Part shown: positions 1 to 9,601 of the stretch, piece by piece
Layout: every line of letters starts with the position of its first letter
How positions within the stretch are numbered: the first letter of the stretch is position 1
Source: Bacteroidota bacterium
GTDB taxonomy: Bacteria; Bacteroidota; Bacteroidia; Flavobacteriales; Flavobacteriaceae
Reading direction: 5' to 3'
Assembly (NCBI GenBank): GCA_024280145.1
Contig: JAJRQR010000037.1
Span: 1 to 36,146 of the forward strand
DNA: 36,146 nucleotides
Notes under the pieces: generated by a model
Databases searched by the model: none
What the model was told of the DNA's origin: nothing
The model's input: the letters and a program-made list of their open reading frames with translations, nothing else
Position numbers and translations under genes: made by a program

Positions 1-47
1 AAGATATAAAATTTTAAAATAAAGCTTGTCAAAAAAGAAAAGGATTG

Positions 48-55
48 TATATTTG
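48..55 (+). promoter_or_regulatory. Bacteroidota -7 promoter element TATATTTG for the tRNA gene
   Basis: TATATTTG matches TAnnTTTG; TTG at 26-28 lies 19 nt upstream as a -33 element; tRNA begins about 10 nt downstream. Confidence 0.7.
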
Positions 56-65
56 CAGTCGATAT

Positions 66-139
<74 letters not shown>

Positions 140-143
140 TAAG

Positions 144-176
144 AAAAACTTCATCAGAAATGGTGGAGTTTTTTTG
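144..176 (+). terminator. Putative intrinsic terminator after the tRNA
   Basis: AAAACTTCATC-agaaatg-GTGGAGTTTTTTT; stem includes G-T pairs, followed by a T-run. Confidence 0.5.
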
Positions 177-199
177 TTTTAATCATTTTCTTTTTAGAC

Positions 200-207
200 T
201 ATCTTTG
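200..207 (+). promoter_or_regulatory. -7 promoter element TATCTTTG upstream of era
   Basis: Exact TAnnTTTG match 44 nt upstream of the era ATG. Confidence 0.6.
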
Positions 208-250
208 CAGCAGATCAATCAATTTTTTTGTAAATAATAAAAACAACGCA

Positions 251-1132
251 ATGTCCCACAAAGCAGGATTTGTAAATATTATCGGAAACCCAAACGTAGG
301 TAAAAGCACCTTAATGAACGCTTTTGTTGGCGAACGACTGTCTATAATTACTTCCAAAGCACAAACCACACGTCACCGAATTTTAGGAATCGTAAATGGG
401 GAAGATTTCCAGATGATATTAAGCGACACTCCTGGAATTATTAAGCCCGCATATCAGTTACAGGAAAGTATGATGGGTTTTGTGAAATCTGCTTTCGAAG
501 ATGCCGATGTATTAATTTATATGGTAGAATTGGGCGAAAAAGAGTTAAAAGATGAAGCTTTTTTTAATAAAATCACCAATGCTAAAATCCCAGTATTACT
601 TTTAATTAATAAGATTGATAAAGGTAATGAAGAGTTGCTTTCTGAAGCAATGAATTTATGGTCTAAAAAAGTGCCAAATGCACAAATATTTGCTATTTCA
701 GCTTTAGAAAATTTTGGAGTCCCAGAAGTGTTTTCAAAAATAATTGAAGTGCTTCCAGAGTCCCCACCTTTTTATCCAAAAGACCAGTTAACAGACAAGC
801 CAGAACGTTTTTTTGTAAATGAAATCATTCGTGAAAAAATTCTAATACATTATAAGAAGGAGATTCCATATTCTGTTGAAATCGATACAGAAGAATTCTT
901 TGAAGAAGAAACCATCATCCGAATGCGAAGCGTTATTATGGTAGAACGTGACACTCAAAAAGGAATCATCATTGGTCATAAAGGTACTGCCATCAAAAGA
1001 GTAGGAGTAGAGGCTCGAAAAGATTTAGAAAAATTCTTCGGAAAGAAAGTGCACATGGAATTATACGTAAAAGTAAATAAAAATTGGCGTAGTAACGAAC
1101 GACAGTTGAAACGTTTTGGGTATAACCAGTGA
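251..1132 (+). CDS. era: GTPase Era
   Basis: [43 protein letters not shown]-terminal KH region IIGHKGTAIKRVGVEARKDLEKFFGKKVHMELYVKV. Confidence 0.97.
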   Translation: MSHKAGFVNIIGNPNVGKSTLMNAFVGERLSIITSKAQTTRHRILGIVNGEDFQMILSDTPGIIKPAYQLQESMMGFVKSAFEDADVLIYMVELGEKELKDEAFFNKITNAKIPVLLLINKIDKGNEELLSEAMNLWSKKVPNAQIFAISALENFGVPEVFSKIIEVLPESPPFYPKDQLTDKPERFFVNEIIREKILIHYKKEIPYSVEIDTEEFFEEETIIRMRSVIMVERDTQKGIIIGHKGTAIKRVGVEARKDLEKFFGKKVHMELYVKVNKNWRSNERQLKRFGYNQ

Positions 1133-1273
1133 TCGTATCTAGTAGGGTTATTATAAATGATTTCAGTTAGAAAGGGAACTGAGTGTTTGCTTTTCGTAAA
1201 CGTATCGAAGTGCAGTCTTTAGTAAAAAAAATCCGTGTTCCTATTTATTAGTGAGAATCCGTGAAATTAGTGC

Positions 1274-1798
1274 CTAAACACAATCCTCCCGTTCCTTAAC
1301 ATCTCTCAAATCTAGCGTGTCTTCCAAAAATCCACAAAGCTGTTTCATTTCTTCTTTTCCTTTTTCTTTTCCCATTCTTCCAGCAAAATATAGAAAAACC
1401 CAGATAGCAACCAAAGCAACCATAATTCCTAATTGCATTCCATAACCAAGTTTTAAAGACCAATTGGAATATGCCCAAGCTCCCACCACAATAAAAAGAA
1501 CAATTACAGCAAAATGAAAAAACATAAACATCGTCCAAACAGATGGTTTTGGTCCAAATAATCCTTTCAATTCACTTTTTTTATCATCTATTTCTTCAAT
1601 TTCTAAATGAAGCTGTGGAGACCAAAAATGTTGTTTGCTCTTTGGAATTCGAATAAAAACGTGATTATCAACTCTTGAAACTACAAAGTCCTTTTGTTCC
1701 TTCTTACTCTTTTCAAAGGTTTCCAAGGCATTCTCATTATTTTGATCAATTTCCAGTTTGAATCTTGGTCGTAATAAAATCTCGTTTTCTAAGCTCAT
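1274..1798 (-). CDS. Hypothetical membrane protein with two predicted TM helices
   Basis: ORF with hydrophobic stretches MFMFFHFAVIVLFIVVGAWAY and LGIMVALVAIWVFLYFAG. Confidence 0.75.
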   Translation of the reverse strand: MSLENEILLRPRFKLEIDQNNENALETFEKSKKEQKDFVVSRVDNHVFIRIPKSKQHFWSPQLHLEIEEIDDKKSELKGLFGPKPSVWTMFMFFHFAVIVLFIVVGAWAYSNWSLKLGYGMQLGIMVALVAIWVFLYFAGRMGKEKGKEEMKQLCGFLEDTLDLRDVKEREDCV

Positions 1799-1850
1799 AA
1801 AATGAATAGTTTGGAGTGTAATTTAGAGTTTTTTCTTCAATTTTAAACCC

Positions 1851-1858
1851 TACCTTTG
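1851..1858 (+). promoter_or_regulatory. -7 promoter element TACCTTTG upstream of der
   Basis: Exact TAnnTTTG match 93 nt upstream of the der ATG. Confidence 0.6.
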
Positions 1859-1943
1859 CAGCGAAATAATAAGGCTTAAAAAAGTCCTGTTATTTAGGAG
1901 CCTTGCAGAAAATTTCAAGGCGACATTTTTCAAATAAAAAGTT

Positions 1944-3244
1944 ATGAGTATAGTTGCCATTGTAGGAAGACCAAACGTAGGAAAATCTACCTTATTTAAT
2001 AGATTAATTCAACGTCGTGAAGCGATTGTAGATGCAGTAAGTGGAGTTACAAGAGACCGTCATTATGGGAAAAGTGATTGGAATGGAAAAGAATTTTCAT
2101 TAATAGACACCGGAGGTTATGTAGTTGGAAGTGATGATGTTTTTGAAGCTGAAATCGATAAACAAGTAGAATTAGCGATAGATGAAGCGGATGCTATTGT
2201 TTTTATGACCGATGTAACTTCAGGCGTAACAGGAATGGATGAAGATGTTACTAAATTGCTTCGTAAATCAAACAAGCCTGTTTTTTTAGTAGTAAATAAA
2301 GTGGATAGTGCTAGTCGTACCAATGATGCAGTAGAATTTTATTCTTTAGGTTTCGATAAATATTATATCATGTCTAGTATCAATGGTTCTGGAACAGGAG
2401 AATTACTAGACGATTTAGTAAAAGCACTACCAGATACAGTTGAAGAAGAAGCAAGTGAATTGCCAAGATTTGCAGTTGTAGGAAGACCCAACGCAGGAAA
2501 ATCGTCTTTTATAAATGCCTTAATAGGAAAAGATCGCTACATCGTAACCGATATTGCTGGAACCACACGCGATAGTATAGATACCCATTACAACCGTTTT
2601 GGATTCGATTTTAACTTGGTTGATACTGCCGGAATTAGAAGAAAAAGTAAAGTAAAAGAAGATTTAGAATTTTATTCGGTAATGCGAAGCGTCCGTGCCA
2701 TTGAACACAGCGATGTTGTAATTGTTGTTTTGGATGCCACTCGTGGATTTGATGGACAAGTACAAAATATTTTTGGTTGGCTCAGAAAAATAATAAAGGA
2801 GTTGTGATTTTGGTGAACAAATGGGATTTGGTTGAAAAAGATCATAAAAGTGTGAAGGAATATGAAACTAGAATCCGACAACAATGCGAACCTTTTACCG
2901 ATGTTCCTATTGTATTTATTTCAGTATTAACCAAACAACGAATTTTTAAAGCCATTGAAACTGCGGTTGAAGTATTTAAAAACCGAAGCAAACGTATTAA
3001 AACAAGTGAGCTTAACGAGGTAATGCTTCCTGTAGTAGAAAACTACGGACCACCAGCTTATAAAGGGAAATACGTAAAAATTAAATATATTATGCAATTG
3101 CCATTGCCTTATCCAAGTTTTGCATTTTTCGCAAACCTTCCACAGTACGTAAAGGAACCCTATAAACGTTTTTTAGAAAATAAACTTAGAGAGAAATTCG
3201 ATTTTCACGGAGTTCCAATTACCGTTTATATTCGGAAGAAATAG
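1944..3244 (+). CDS. der: Ribosome biogenesis GTPase Der (EngA), split by an apparent -1 frameshift near 2770-2774
   Basis: Two GTPase domains ([28 protein letters not shown]) and a KH-like C-terminus. Adding one T to the T5 run at 2770-2774 restores ...[29 protein letters not shown]. Confidence 0.93.
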
Positions 3245-3269
3245 TTACCTCTTGATTTTCGATATGTCA

Positions 3270-3289
3270 CACTGAGCGCAGTCGAAGTG
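3270..3289. repeat. Dispersed quasi-palindromic repeat CACTGAGCGCAGTCGAAGTG, copy 1
   Basis: Same core (TGAGCGnAGTCGA) recurs at 3338-3360 and 12970-12992. Confidence 0.8.
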
Positions 3290-3337
3290 CTGATTAATCT
3301 AAGATGAAATTTTTATATGGTCTAGTCGAAAGTGGTT

Positions 3338-3360
3338 GCTGAGCGAAGTCGATGTACAGC
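3338..3360. repeat. Dispersed repeat, copy 2 (GCTGAGCGAAGTCGATGTACAGC)
   Basis: Core TGAGCGAAGTCGA. Confidence 0.75.
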
Positions 3361-3472
3361 CAAAGTGCAAAATGGCCATAATCACATTTTTACAATAATT
3401 TTAAGCCCCACTAAAACAAAATTGTTTTAAATTCGTTTTTGAATCATCAATCAACTAACAATCAATAACGAA

Positions 3473-6259
3473 ATGAAAAGACTTCTGTTTATTTTAGCAC
3501 TTTTTTGTGCTTCAAACATTTCTTTTGCTCAAAATAAATCCTTTCAGCTTTCAGGAACATTGCTTTCCGAGGAGGATAATTCTCCCTTAGAATCCGCTAC
3601 CATTTATCTGGAAAGAGTAAAAGACAGCACCTTAGTTACCTACACAATTTCAGATAAAAACGGTCACTTTTATATTGAAGAAAAAACTTCTGACACCCAT
3701 CTAAACCTCTATGTTTCTTATGTTGGTTATTTAACTCACGTTGAAAAAATTGCAATTAATTCCGAAGAAATCGTACTTCCACCAATTATTTTAAAACCGA
3801 ATACCAATCAGTTAGATGAAATAATCATCAAATCACGAGCACCGATTACCATTAAAAAAGACACTTTAGAATTCAATGCGAAATCCTTCAAAACTAAAAA
3901 AGATGCGAATGTAGAAGACTTACTGAAGCAATTGCCAGGAGTTGAAGTTGACGCAGACGGAAAAATAACCGTCAACGGAAAACCCGTAAATAAAATTTTG
4001 GTGAATGGGAAACCATTTTTTGGGGATGATCCAACTATTACTACAAGAAATTTATCGAAAGATATTATTGAAAAAGTGCAAGTAACCGATACCAAAACCA
4101 AATCGGAAGCATTTTCTGGTGAAGAAGGCGACAAGGATAATAAAACGATTAATTTAACGATTAGCGAGGATAAAAACAAAGGGGTTTTTGGACGAGTTGC
4201 AGCTGGAGGTGGTACGGACGAGCGTTACGAATATGCAGGAATGATCAATGTTTTTGATAACGAAAGAAGAATTAGCGTATTGGCAGGAGGAAATAACACC
4301 AATTCTCCTGGTTTTAGTTTGGGGGAAATTCAGAAAATGTTTGGAAATGGAAGATCTATGACTATGAATTCTAGCGGAAGTTTTAGTATTGATGGAAGAT
4401 CTTTTGGAATGGGAGAAGGAATTGTAACTTCCAACACAGTTGGTGCTAATTATGCAGATGAATTTGGAAAAGGATTTGATGTAAATGCAGATTATTTTTA
4501 TTCGGGAAGTAACTCGGAAAATGAAACGGCCACCCAAAGAGAAAACATATTGCCCGACTCCCGTTATTTTACAAATTCCGTTTCAAAATCGGATAATAAT
4601 AATGATACGCAAAGTGTGAATATGGGTTTTGATATTGAGTTGGATTCTACTTTTCTAATCAATATTAAACCTTCATTTGTCTATAATAAAAGTAAAACCA
4701 ACTTTTCTTCAAGTGAAGAATCTTTGAATGAATTTAACGAACTTACTAATAAGTCAATTAGTTCTTCTTTTGTTGAATCTACTGGAAAAAATGTCAAAAA
4801 TAACTTAGATATTACCAAGCGTTTTGGAAACAGAGGTGCTTTTTTTCGTTTTGGAATGACGAATGAATTTAACGATAGTGATTCCGATGATTTCCTTAAA
4901 TCTGAAACGAATACTTTCGGTGATAATCCGACAGAATTGATAAGAGATCAGTTTACAAATGGTGCAAAAAACTTAAATAGTTTCTTCTCATCCTTAACGT
5001 ATAGATTGCCCCTAGTTTCCGAAAAATTATTCTTAGATTTTAAATATAGCCTTCGTGATGACAAAAGAGAAGACAGGAAAAGCACTTTCGATTTTGATGA
5101 AAACACACTAGGTTATACCTTGTTTAATGAAGAGTTAAGTACAGATTTTATTTATAAAAACAAACGGATTACACCAGGTATGGCAATGCGGTATGAACAA
5201 GAAAAATGGTCGGTAAGTGTTAATGCAGGTTATGTTTTTAGAACCTTAGAAAACCAAGATTTATTACGACCCGAATTAAGTTTAACAAGAGATTTTGAAG
5301 CGTTAGAATTTGGCGGTTATTTTAATATGAGATTCAATCCAAAAACTTCACTCTATACGGGATATAGTAAAAACAACACACCGCCACAATTGTCACAATT
5401 ACAGCCTTTTGTAGATGTTTCTGACCCATTGAATACGGTAACAGGAAATCCAGATTTGGAACCTTCTAACAACCATTCTATTTATCTTGGGTTTAATAGT
5501 TATGATTTTCAGAAAGGCACCGGGTTTTATAGTTATGCCAATTTAAATTTTGTTGAAAATGATGTGATTTCAAAAACAAGTATTGATGAAAATTTAATAA
5601 AAAATACCACTTACACCAATGTAGATGGCAATTATCGAATAGATTTAAGTTTAAGTTATAGTAAGAAAGTTAAAATTGACAGTCTTCGAAATGTGAAATT
5701 TAGTTTAGGTGCTTACGGAAATATGAGCAAAAACATCAATTTTAATAATGAAGTAAAGTATGCTTCGCTCAATACTTCAGTAACTCCAAATGCTAGAATA
5801 ACTTTTACTTGGAATGATGTTTTAGAAATTGCACCTTATTATAATGTTGCCATTTCAAAAACCAGATTTGATATTGATACTTTTGAAGACCAAAACTTTT
5901 TACGTCACAGCGCTGGATTAAAAACAGCAACGTTCCTTCCTAAAAAGTTTGAGTGGCGAAATGATATAAAATATATTTATAACCCAGATGTAGCTCCAGG
6001 TTTTCAGAATAGTTCGTGGTTTTGGAATGCTTCACTCGCCTACAGCGTTTTAAAAGACACTGGAATTGTCACATTTAAAGTCTATGATTTATTGAACCAA
6101 AACACCAATGCGCAACGTACTGCAACCGCAGATTATATTCAAGATTCACAAAGCACGGTTTTGCAGCAATATTTTATGTTGAGTTTTAGTTGGAAATTTA
6201 ATAGCCTTGGAAAAAAAGCAAATTCAAATGATGGGAATATGTTTATGATAATTGATTGA
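3473..6259 (+). CDS. TonB-dependent-receptor-like outer membrane beta-barrel protein with N-terminal carboxypeptidase-regulatory-like domain
   Basis: Signal peptide, FQLSGTLLSEEDNSPLESATIYL regulatory-like domain, plug-like DVEDLLKQLPGVEVDADGKITVNGKPVNKILVNGKPFFGDDP, long barrel. Confidence 0.88.
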   Translation: MKRLLFILALFCASNISFAQNKSFQLSGTLLSEEDNSPLESATIYLERVKDSTLVTYTISDKNGHFYIEEKTSDTHLNLYVSYVGYLTHVEKIAINSEEIVLPPIILKPNTNQLDEIIIKSRAPITIKKDTLEFNAKSFKTKKDANVEDLLKQLPGVEVDADGKITVNGKPVNKILVNGKPFFGDDPTITTRNLSKDIIEKVQVTDTKTKSEAFSGEEGDKDNKTINLTISEDKNKGVFGRVAAGGGTDERYEYAGMINVFDNERRISVLAGGNNTNSPGFSLGEIQKMFGNGRSMTMNSSGSFSIDGRSFGMGEGIVTSNTVGANYADEFGKGFDVNADYFYSGSNSENETATQRENILPDSRYFTNSVSKSDNNNDTQSVNMGFDIELDSTFLINIKPSFVYNKSKTNFSSSEESLNEFNELTNKSISSSFVESTGKNVKNNLDITKRFGNRGAFFRFGMTNEFNDSDSDDFLKSETNTFGDNPTELIRDQFTNGAKNLNSFFSSLTYRLPLVSEKLFLDFKYSLRDDKREDRKSTFDFDENTLGYTLFNEELSTDFIYKNKRITPGMAMRYEQEKWSVSVNAGYVFRTLENQDLLRPELSLTRDFEALEFGGYFNMRFNPKTSLYTGYSKNNTPPQLSQLQPFVDVSDPLNTVTGNPDLEPSNNHSIYLGFNSYDFQKGTGFYSYANLNFVENDVISKTSIDENLIKNTTYTNVDGNYRIDLSLSYSKKVKIDSLRNVKFSLGAYGNMSKNINFNNEVKYASLNTSVTPNARITFTWNDVLEIAPYYNVAISKTRFDIDTFEDQNFLRHSAGLKTATFLPKKFEWRNDIKYIYNPDVAPGFQNSSWFWNASLAYSVLKDTGIVTFKVYDLLNQNTNAQRTATADYIQDSQSTVLQQYFMLSFSWKFNSLGKKANSNDGNMFMIID

Positions 6260-6325
6260 GGAATTATGTTTATTTGTTGAATTGTTTGTGAATAATCCAC
6301 TCATTAAATCATTCATTCATTAACA

Positions 6326-7120
6326 CTACCAACCACCACTAGCACCGCCGCCGCCGAAGCCACCGCCGCCGAAGCCACCGCCAAATCCACCACTGGATCC
6401 TCCAAAGCTTCCGCCACCACCACCAAATCCGCCAGAACGTCCCATACTGCTTAGAATGATAATATCAAGTAAGCTTCCGCCACCGCCACGACCACCTTTT
6501 CCCCCTTTACCTCTACTAAAGATTATAATAAAAATTATTATAAAAAATATAAAAGGTAAGTAGTTTGAAATTGAAGTATCATCAGAGAAATCTCGATTTT
6601 CATCAAATTCACCCATCAACATTTTAAATATGGCATCGGTGCCTTTATCCAATCCTCCGTAATAGTCATCTTGTTTAAATTGTGGAATAATGATGCGTTC
6701 GATAACTTGTTTGGCATCTCTATCGGAAATAATACTTTCAATTCCGTAGCCCGTATTAATGTCTATTTTACGGTCATTTCTAGCAAGTAACATTAAAATT
6801 CCGTTGTCTTTTCCGTCTTGACCAATCCCCCATTTTTGTCCCCATTTAGTTCCAAGAAAAGAAATATCTTCTCCTCGGGTAGAGCCAATAATAATTACCA
6901 CAATTTGTGTGGAAGTAGAATCTGAATACCGAATTAATTTTTGTTCTAAAGCCGATTTTTCAGTTGCAGAAAGCAAACCAATATAATCGTATAATGAAGT
7001 TTGAGCTTGTGTGCTTGAAGGTTTTTTAGGAATGTCATATTGAGCAATTCCAACTGATGTAAAAAACAATAAACCAATAAGCGTAAATAGGAACGATTTT
7101 TTTAAATGTAAATTATTCAT
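6326..7120 (-). CDS. TPM domain-containing protein with glycine-rich C-terminus
   Basis: Likely start MNNLHLKKSF inside the 278-aa ORF; signal peptide; DYIGLLSATEKSALEQKLIRYSDSTSTQIVVIII...GRNDRKIDINTGYGIE-like TPM motifs; TM; GGGGSFGGSSGGFGGGFGGGGFGGGG tail. Confidence 0.88.
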   Translation of the reverse strand: MNNLHLKKSFLFTLIGLLFFTSVGIAQYDIPKKPSSTQAQTSLYDYIGLLSATEKSALEQKLIRYSDSTSTQIVVIIIGSTRGEDISFLGTKWGQKWGIGQDGKDNGILMLLARNDRKIDINTGYGIESIISDRDAKQVIERIIIPQFKQDDYYGGLDKGTDAIFKMLMGEFDENRDFSDDTSISNYLPFIFFIIIFIIIFSRGKGGKGGRGGGGSLLDIIILSSMGRSGGFGGGGGSFGGSSGGFGGGFGGGGFGGGGASGGW

Positions 7121-7559
7121 TGGTTCCTTTAGATATAGTGTTTGGGAGTTCATCAATGTCATCTGACATATATGGAAAGTATTTTTTTAGTTGTTCCCCA
7201 GCTTTTAAAATACCATCGACTAATCCTTGTTTTGGATTTCCGTTTTTAAAATGTTCGATTATGATATTGATGGTAGATTCCCAAAAATTATCCGGTACTT
7301 TTTCATTGATTCCTTGATCGCCCATAATAACTATAGAATGATCTTCAACCGCAACATAAATAAGTACGCCGTTTCGGTTACTGGTGTTATACATTTCTAG
7401 TTTATTGAAAACTTCTTCAGCACGCGAAAAAGAATCCTTTTTACAATGAGGCTCTAAATGTACCCGTATTTCACCTGAAGTATTAAGTTCAGCTAAACGT
7501 ATAGCTTCCACAATTTCGGTTTCATCGTTGGGAGTTAAAAAGGCTTCGACTTCTGTCAT
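7113..7559 (-). CDS. TPM domain-containing protein
   Basis: NTSGEIRVHLEPHCKKDSFSRAEEVFNKLEMYNTSNRNGVLIYVAVEDHSIVIMGDQGINEKV; adjacent to LemA and a second TPM gene. Confidence 0.88.
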   Translation of the reverse strand: MTEVEAFLTPNDETEIVEAIRLAELNTSGEIRVHLEPHCKKDSFSRAEEVFNKLEMYNTSNRNGVLIYVAVEDHSIVIMGDQGINEKVPDNFWESTINIIIEHFKNGNPKQGLVDGILKAGEQLKKYFPYMSDDIDELPNTISKGTNE

Positions 7560-7571
7560 GTTAATTCAGAA

Positions 7572-8168
7572 TTAAAATTCAACAACAGGAGCGTCTTCGG
7601 TTCCTTCTTTTGCTTTAAAATATTCCATTTCTTCAAATTTTCCGATAAAATTATTCACAATATTATTTGGGAATACTTTTAAATGTTGGTTGTAAGGTCT
7701 TACAGCTTCATTAAAACGATTTCGTTCCACATTAATACGGTTTTCGGTTCGTTCTAGTTCATTGATAAGTTCCTTAAAATTTTCGTTTGCTTTAAGATCT
7801 GGATAGCGTTCAAAAGTTGCTAATAACCTTGATAAAGCAGAGCTCAATCCACTTTGTACTTGGTGAAATTGCTCCATTTGAGCAGGAGTGATGTTACTTG
7901 GGTCTATGGTGATAGAAGTAGCTTTACTTCTAGCTTCAATAACTTTGGTAAGGGTTTCTTGTTCAAATTCTGCATAACCTTTGGCAGTATTTACAATGTT
8001 TGGAATTAAGTCTGCTCTACGTTGGTAAGAACTTTCAACATTTCCCCATTGAGCAGTTGCTGTTTCTTGTAGTCTTATTCCTGTGTTGTAAAATTTTGGA
8101 CCAATAGAATATCCTATGATTGCAAGTATGGCAACAACTGCGATTATAATAATAGCTGATTTTTTCAT
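7572..8168 (-). CDS. LemA family protein
   Basis: N-terminal TM, WGNVESSYQRRADLIPNIVNTAKGYAEFEQETLTKVIEARSKA, RNRFNEAVRPYNQHLKVFPNNIV. Confidence 0.95.
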   Translation of the reverse strand: MKKSAIIIIAVVAILAIIGYSIGPKFYNTGIRLQETATAQWGNVESSYQRRADLIPNIVNTAKGYAEFEQETLTKVIEARSKATSITIDPSNITPAQMEQFHQVQSGLSSALSRLLATFERYPDLKANENFKELINELERTENRINVERNRFNEAVRPYNQHLKVFPNNIVNNFIGKFEEMEYFKAKEGTEDAPVVEF

Positions 8169-8178
8169 TTTTGTTGGT

Positions 8179-8507
8179 TTATAAGTGTTTTTTAATTTTT
8201 AAAAGTTCGGTTTTTACGGTTTCTAATTTCCGAATTAATTCAAAATTATCTAAAATCTGATGTTTTTTTTCTTTTAAATGAATTTTTGCACCTTCCAGAG
8301 TAAACCCTCGTTCTTTTACTAAATGATAAATAAGTTCGAGGTTTTTAATATCTTCTTGGGTGAATTTTCGATCGCCTTTGGCATTTTTTTCGGTTTGATT
8401 ACATCAAATTCTTTTTCCCAAAAACGGATTAATGAAGTATTAACTGAAAAAGCTTTGGCAACTTCTCCAATTCCATAATATCTTTTTTCTGATAATTCTA
8501 CGTGCAT
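8179..8507 (-). CDS. MerR family transcriptional regulator, frameshifted in the homopolymer at 8384-8390
   Basis: KRYYGIGEVAKAFSVNTSLIRFWEKEFDVIKPKK; adding one base to the 7-nt run restores ...KPKKNAKGDRKFTQEDIKNLELIYHLVKERGFTLEGAKIHLKEKKHQILDNFELIRKLETVKTELLKIKKHL ending at 8179. Confidence 0.85.
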
Positions 8508-9484
8508 TAATCCAAGGATTGATTTTCTTGTTGTGCTTTTTCTAATAATTCAGCAAATTCGGCTGCAGAAAGATTTCCGTAGTAGAAATTTAAAGGATTG
8601 ATTCGTTGTTCATCTTTAAATATTTCATAGTGAAGATGAGGTGCTTGCGACCTTCCTGAAGTCCCTACAAACCCAATTAAATCACCACGTTTTACCTTCT
8701 GACCTTTTTTTACATTGTACTTGTAAAGATGCGCATATAAACTCACATATCCAAAACCATGATCAATTCTAATATGCCTTCCGTAGCCAGTAGAATTTCG
8801 GTCGGCACGAATAACTTTTCCATCACCAGAAGCATAAACAGGCGTTCCTCTTGGAGCGGTAAAATCCATTCCCCAATGAAATTTTCTAATTTTTGTAAAA
8901 GGATCGGAACGATAACCAAAGCCAGAAGCCATTCGAGTTAAATCTTCGTTTTTAACGGGTTGAATGGAAGGGATTGCCTTTAATAATTTTTCTTTTTCTT
9001 CAGCTAATTGTGCGATTTCATCTAAAGATTTTGATTGAACCACAATTTGTTTTTGAAGAATATCAATTCGTTTATTGGTTGAAATAATTAGGTTTGAATT
9101 ATCAAAACCTTCTAAATCACGATACCTATTAATTCCTCCAAAACCTGCTCTTCGTTGCTCTTCAGAAATGGGATCGGTTTCAAAATAAACTCTGTAAATG
9201 GAATTGTCGCGATCCTCCACATCGGAGAGTACTCTTTCAGCTAAGTCCATTTTTTTATTTAAAAGCTCAAACTGTAAATGCATATTTTCCAGTTCTCTTT
9301 TTAATGCTTTTTCTTTTGGAGTTTCAATGTAAGGGAGGTTTAAATAGATGATTAAAAGCAGAAATCCACTTAATAACATACCTAATAAACTAAGAAAGAA
9401 AATCTTTGTTTTCCTGCCTTTTTTATGTTTTATTTTGCGATACGACAAAGTCTCACTATCGTAGTAATATTTTACTTTAGTCAT
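8507..9484 (-). CDS. M23 family metallopeptidase
   Basis: [38 protein letters not shown]...[21 protein letters not shown]...[11 protein letters not shown]-terminal TM and coiled coil. Confidence 0.95.
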   Translation of the reverse strand: MTKVKYYYDSETLSYRKIKHKKGRKTKIFFLSLLGMLLSGFLLLIIYLNLPYIETPKEKALKRELENMHLQFELLNKKMDLAERVLSDVEDRDNSIYRVYFETDPISEEQRRAGFGGINRYRDLEGFDNSNLIISTNKRIDILQKQIVVQSKSLDEIAQLAEEKEKLLKAIPSIQPVKNEDLTRMASGFGYRSDPFTKIRKFHWGMDFTAPRGTPVYASGDGKVIRADRNSTGYGRHIRIDHGFGYVSLYAHLYKYNVKKGQKVKRGDLIGFVGTSGRSQAPHLHYEIFKDEQRINPLNFYYGNLSAAEFAELLEKAQQENQSLD

Positions 9485-9601
9485 ACGTTAAAAAATCTTA
9501 TTTTTGCTCATTGGGGATAGCGGTTTGTTTAAAAACGAAAGACAAATATAGAAATTGTATCCGCTTTTGCCTAATTAAGCTTTTTATAAAACATTTAACT
9601 T

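Noticed and set aside
1296-1538. 80-aa minus-strand ORF
   Set aside because: Overlaps the 174-aa membrane protein ORF on the same strand in another frame; less plausible.
3091-3105. TATGCAATTGCCATT resembles the operator core
   Set aside because: Lies inside der coding sequence, lacks the TACG arm, and has no -7 box at the fixed spacing.
3808-4537. Minus-strand ORFs of 123 and 127 aa
   Set aside because: Antisense to the outer-membrane receptor CDS; no recognisable domain or promoter.
6332-6440. GCC/CCG-rich repeats
   Set aside because: Explained by the glycine-rich tail of the TPM protein.
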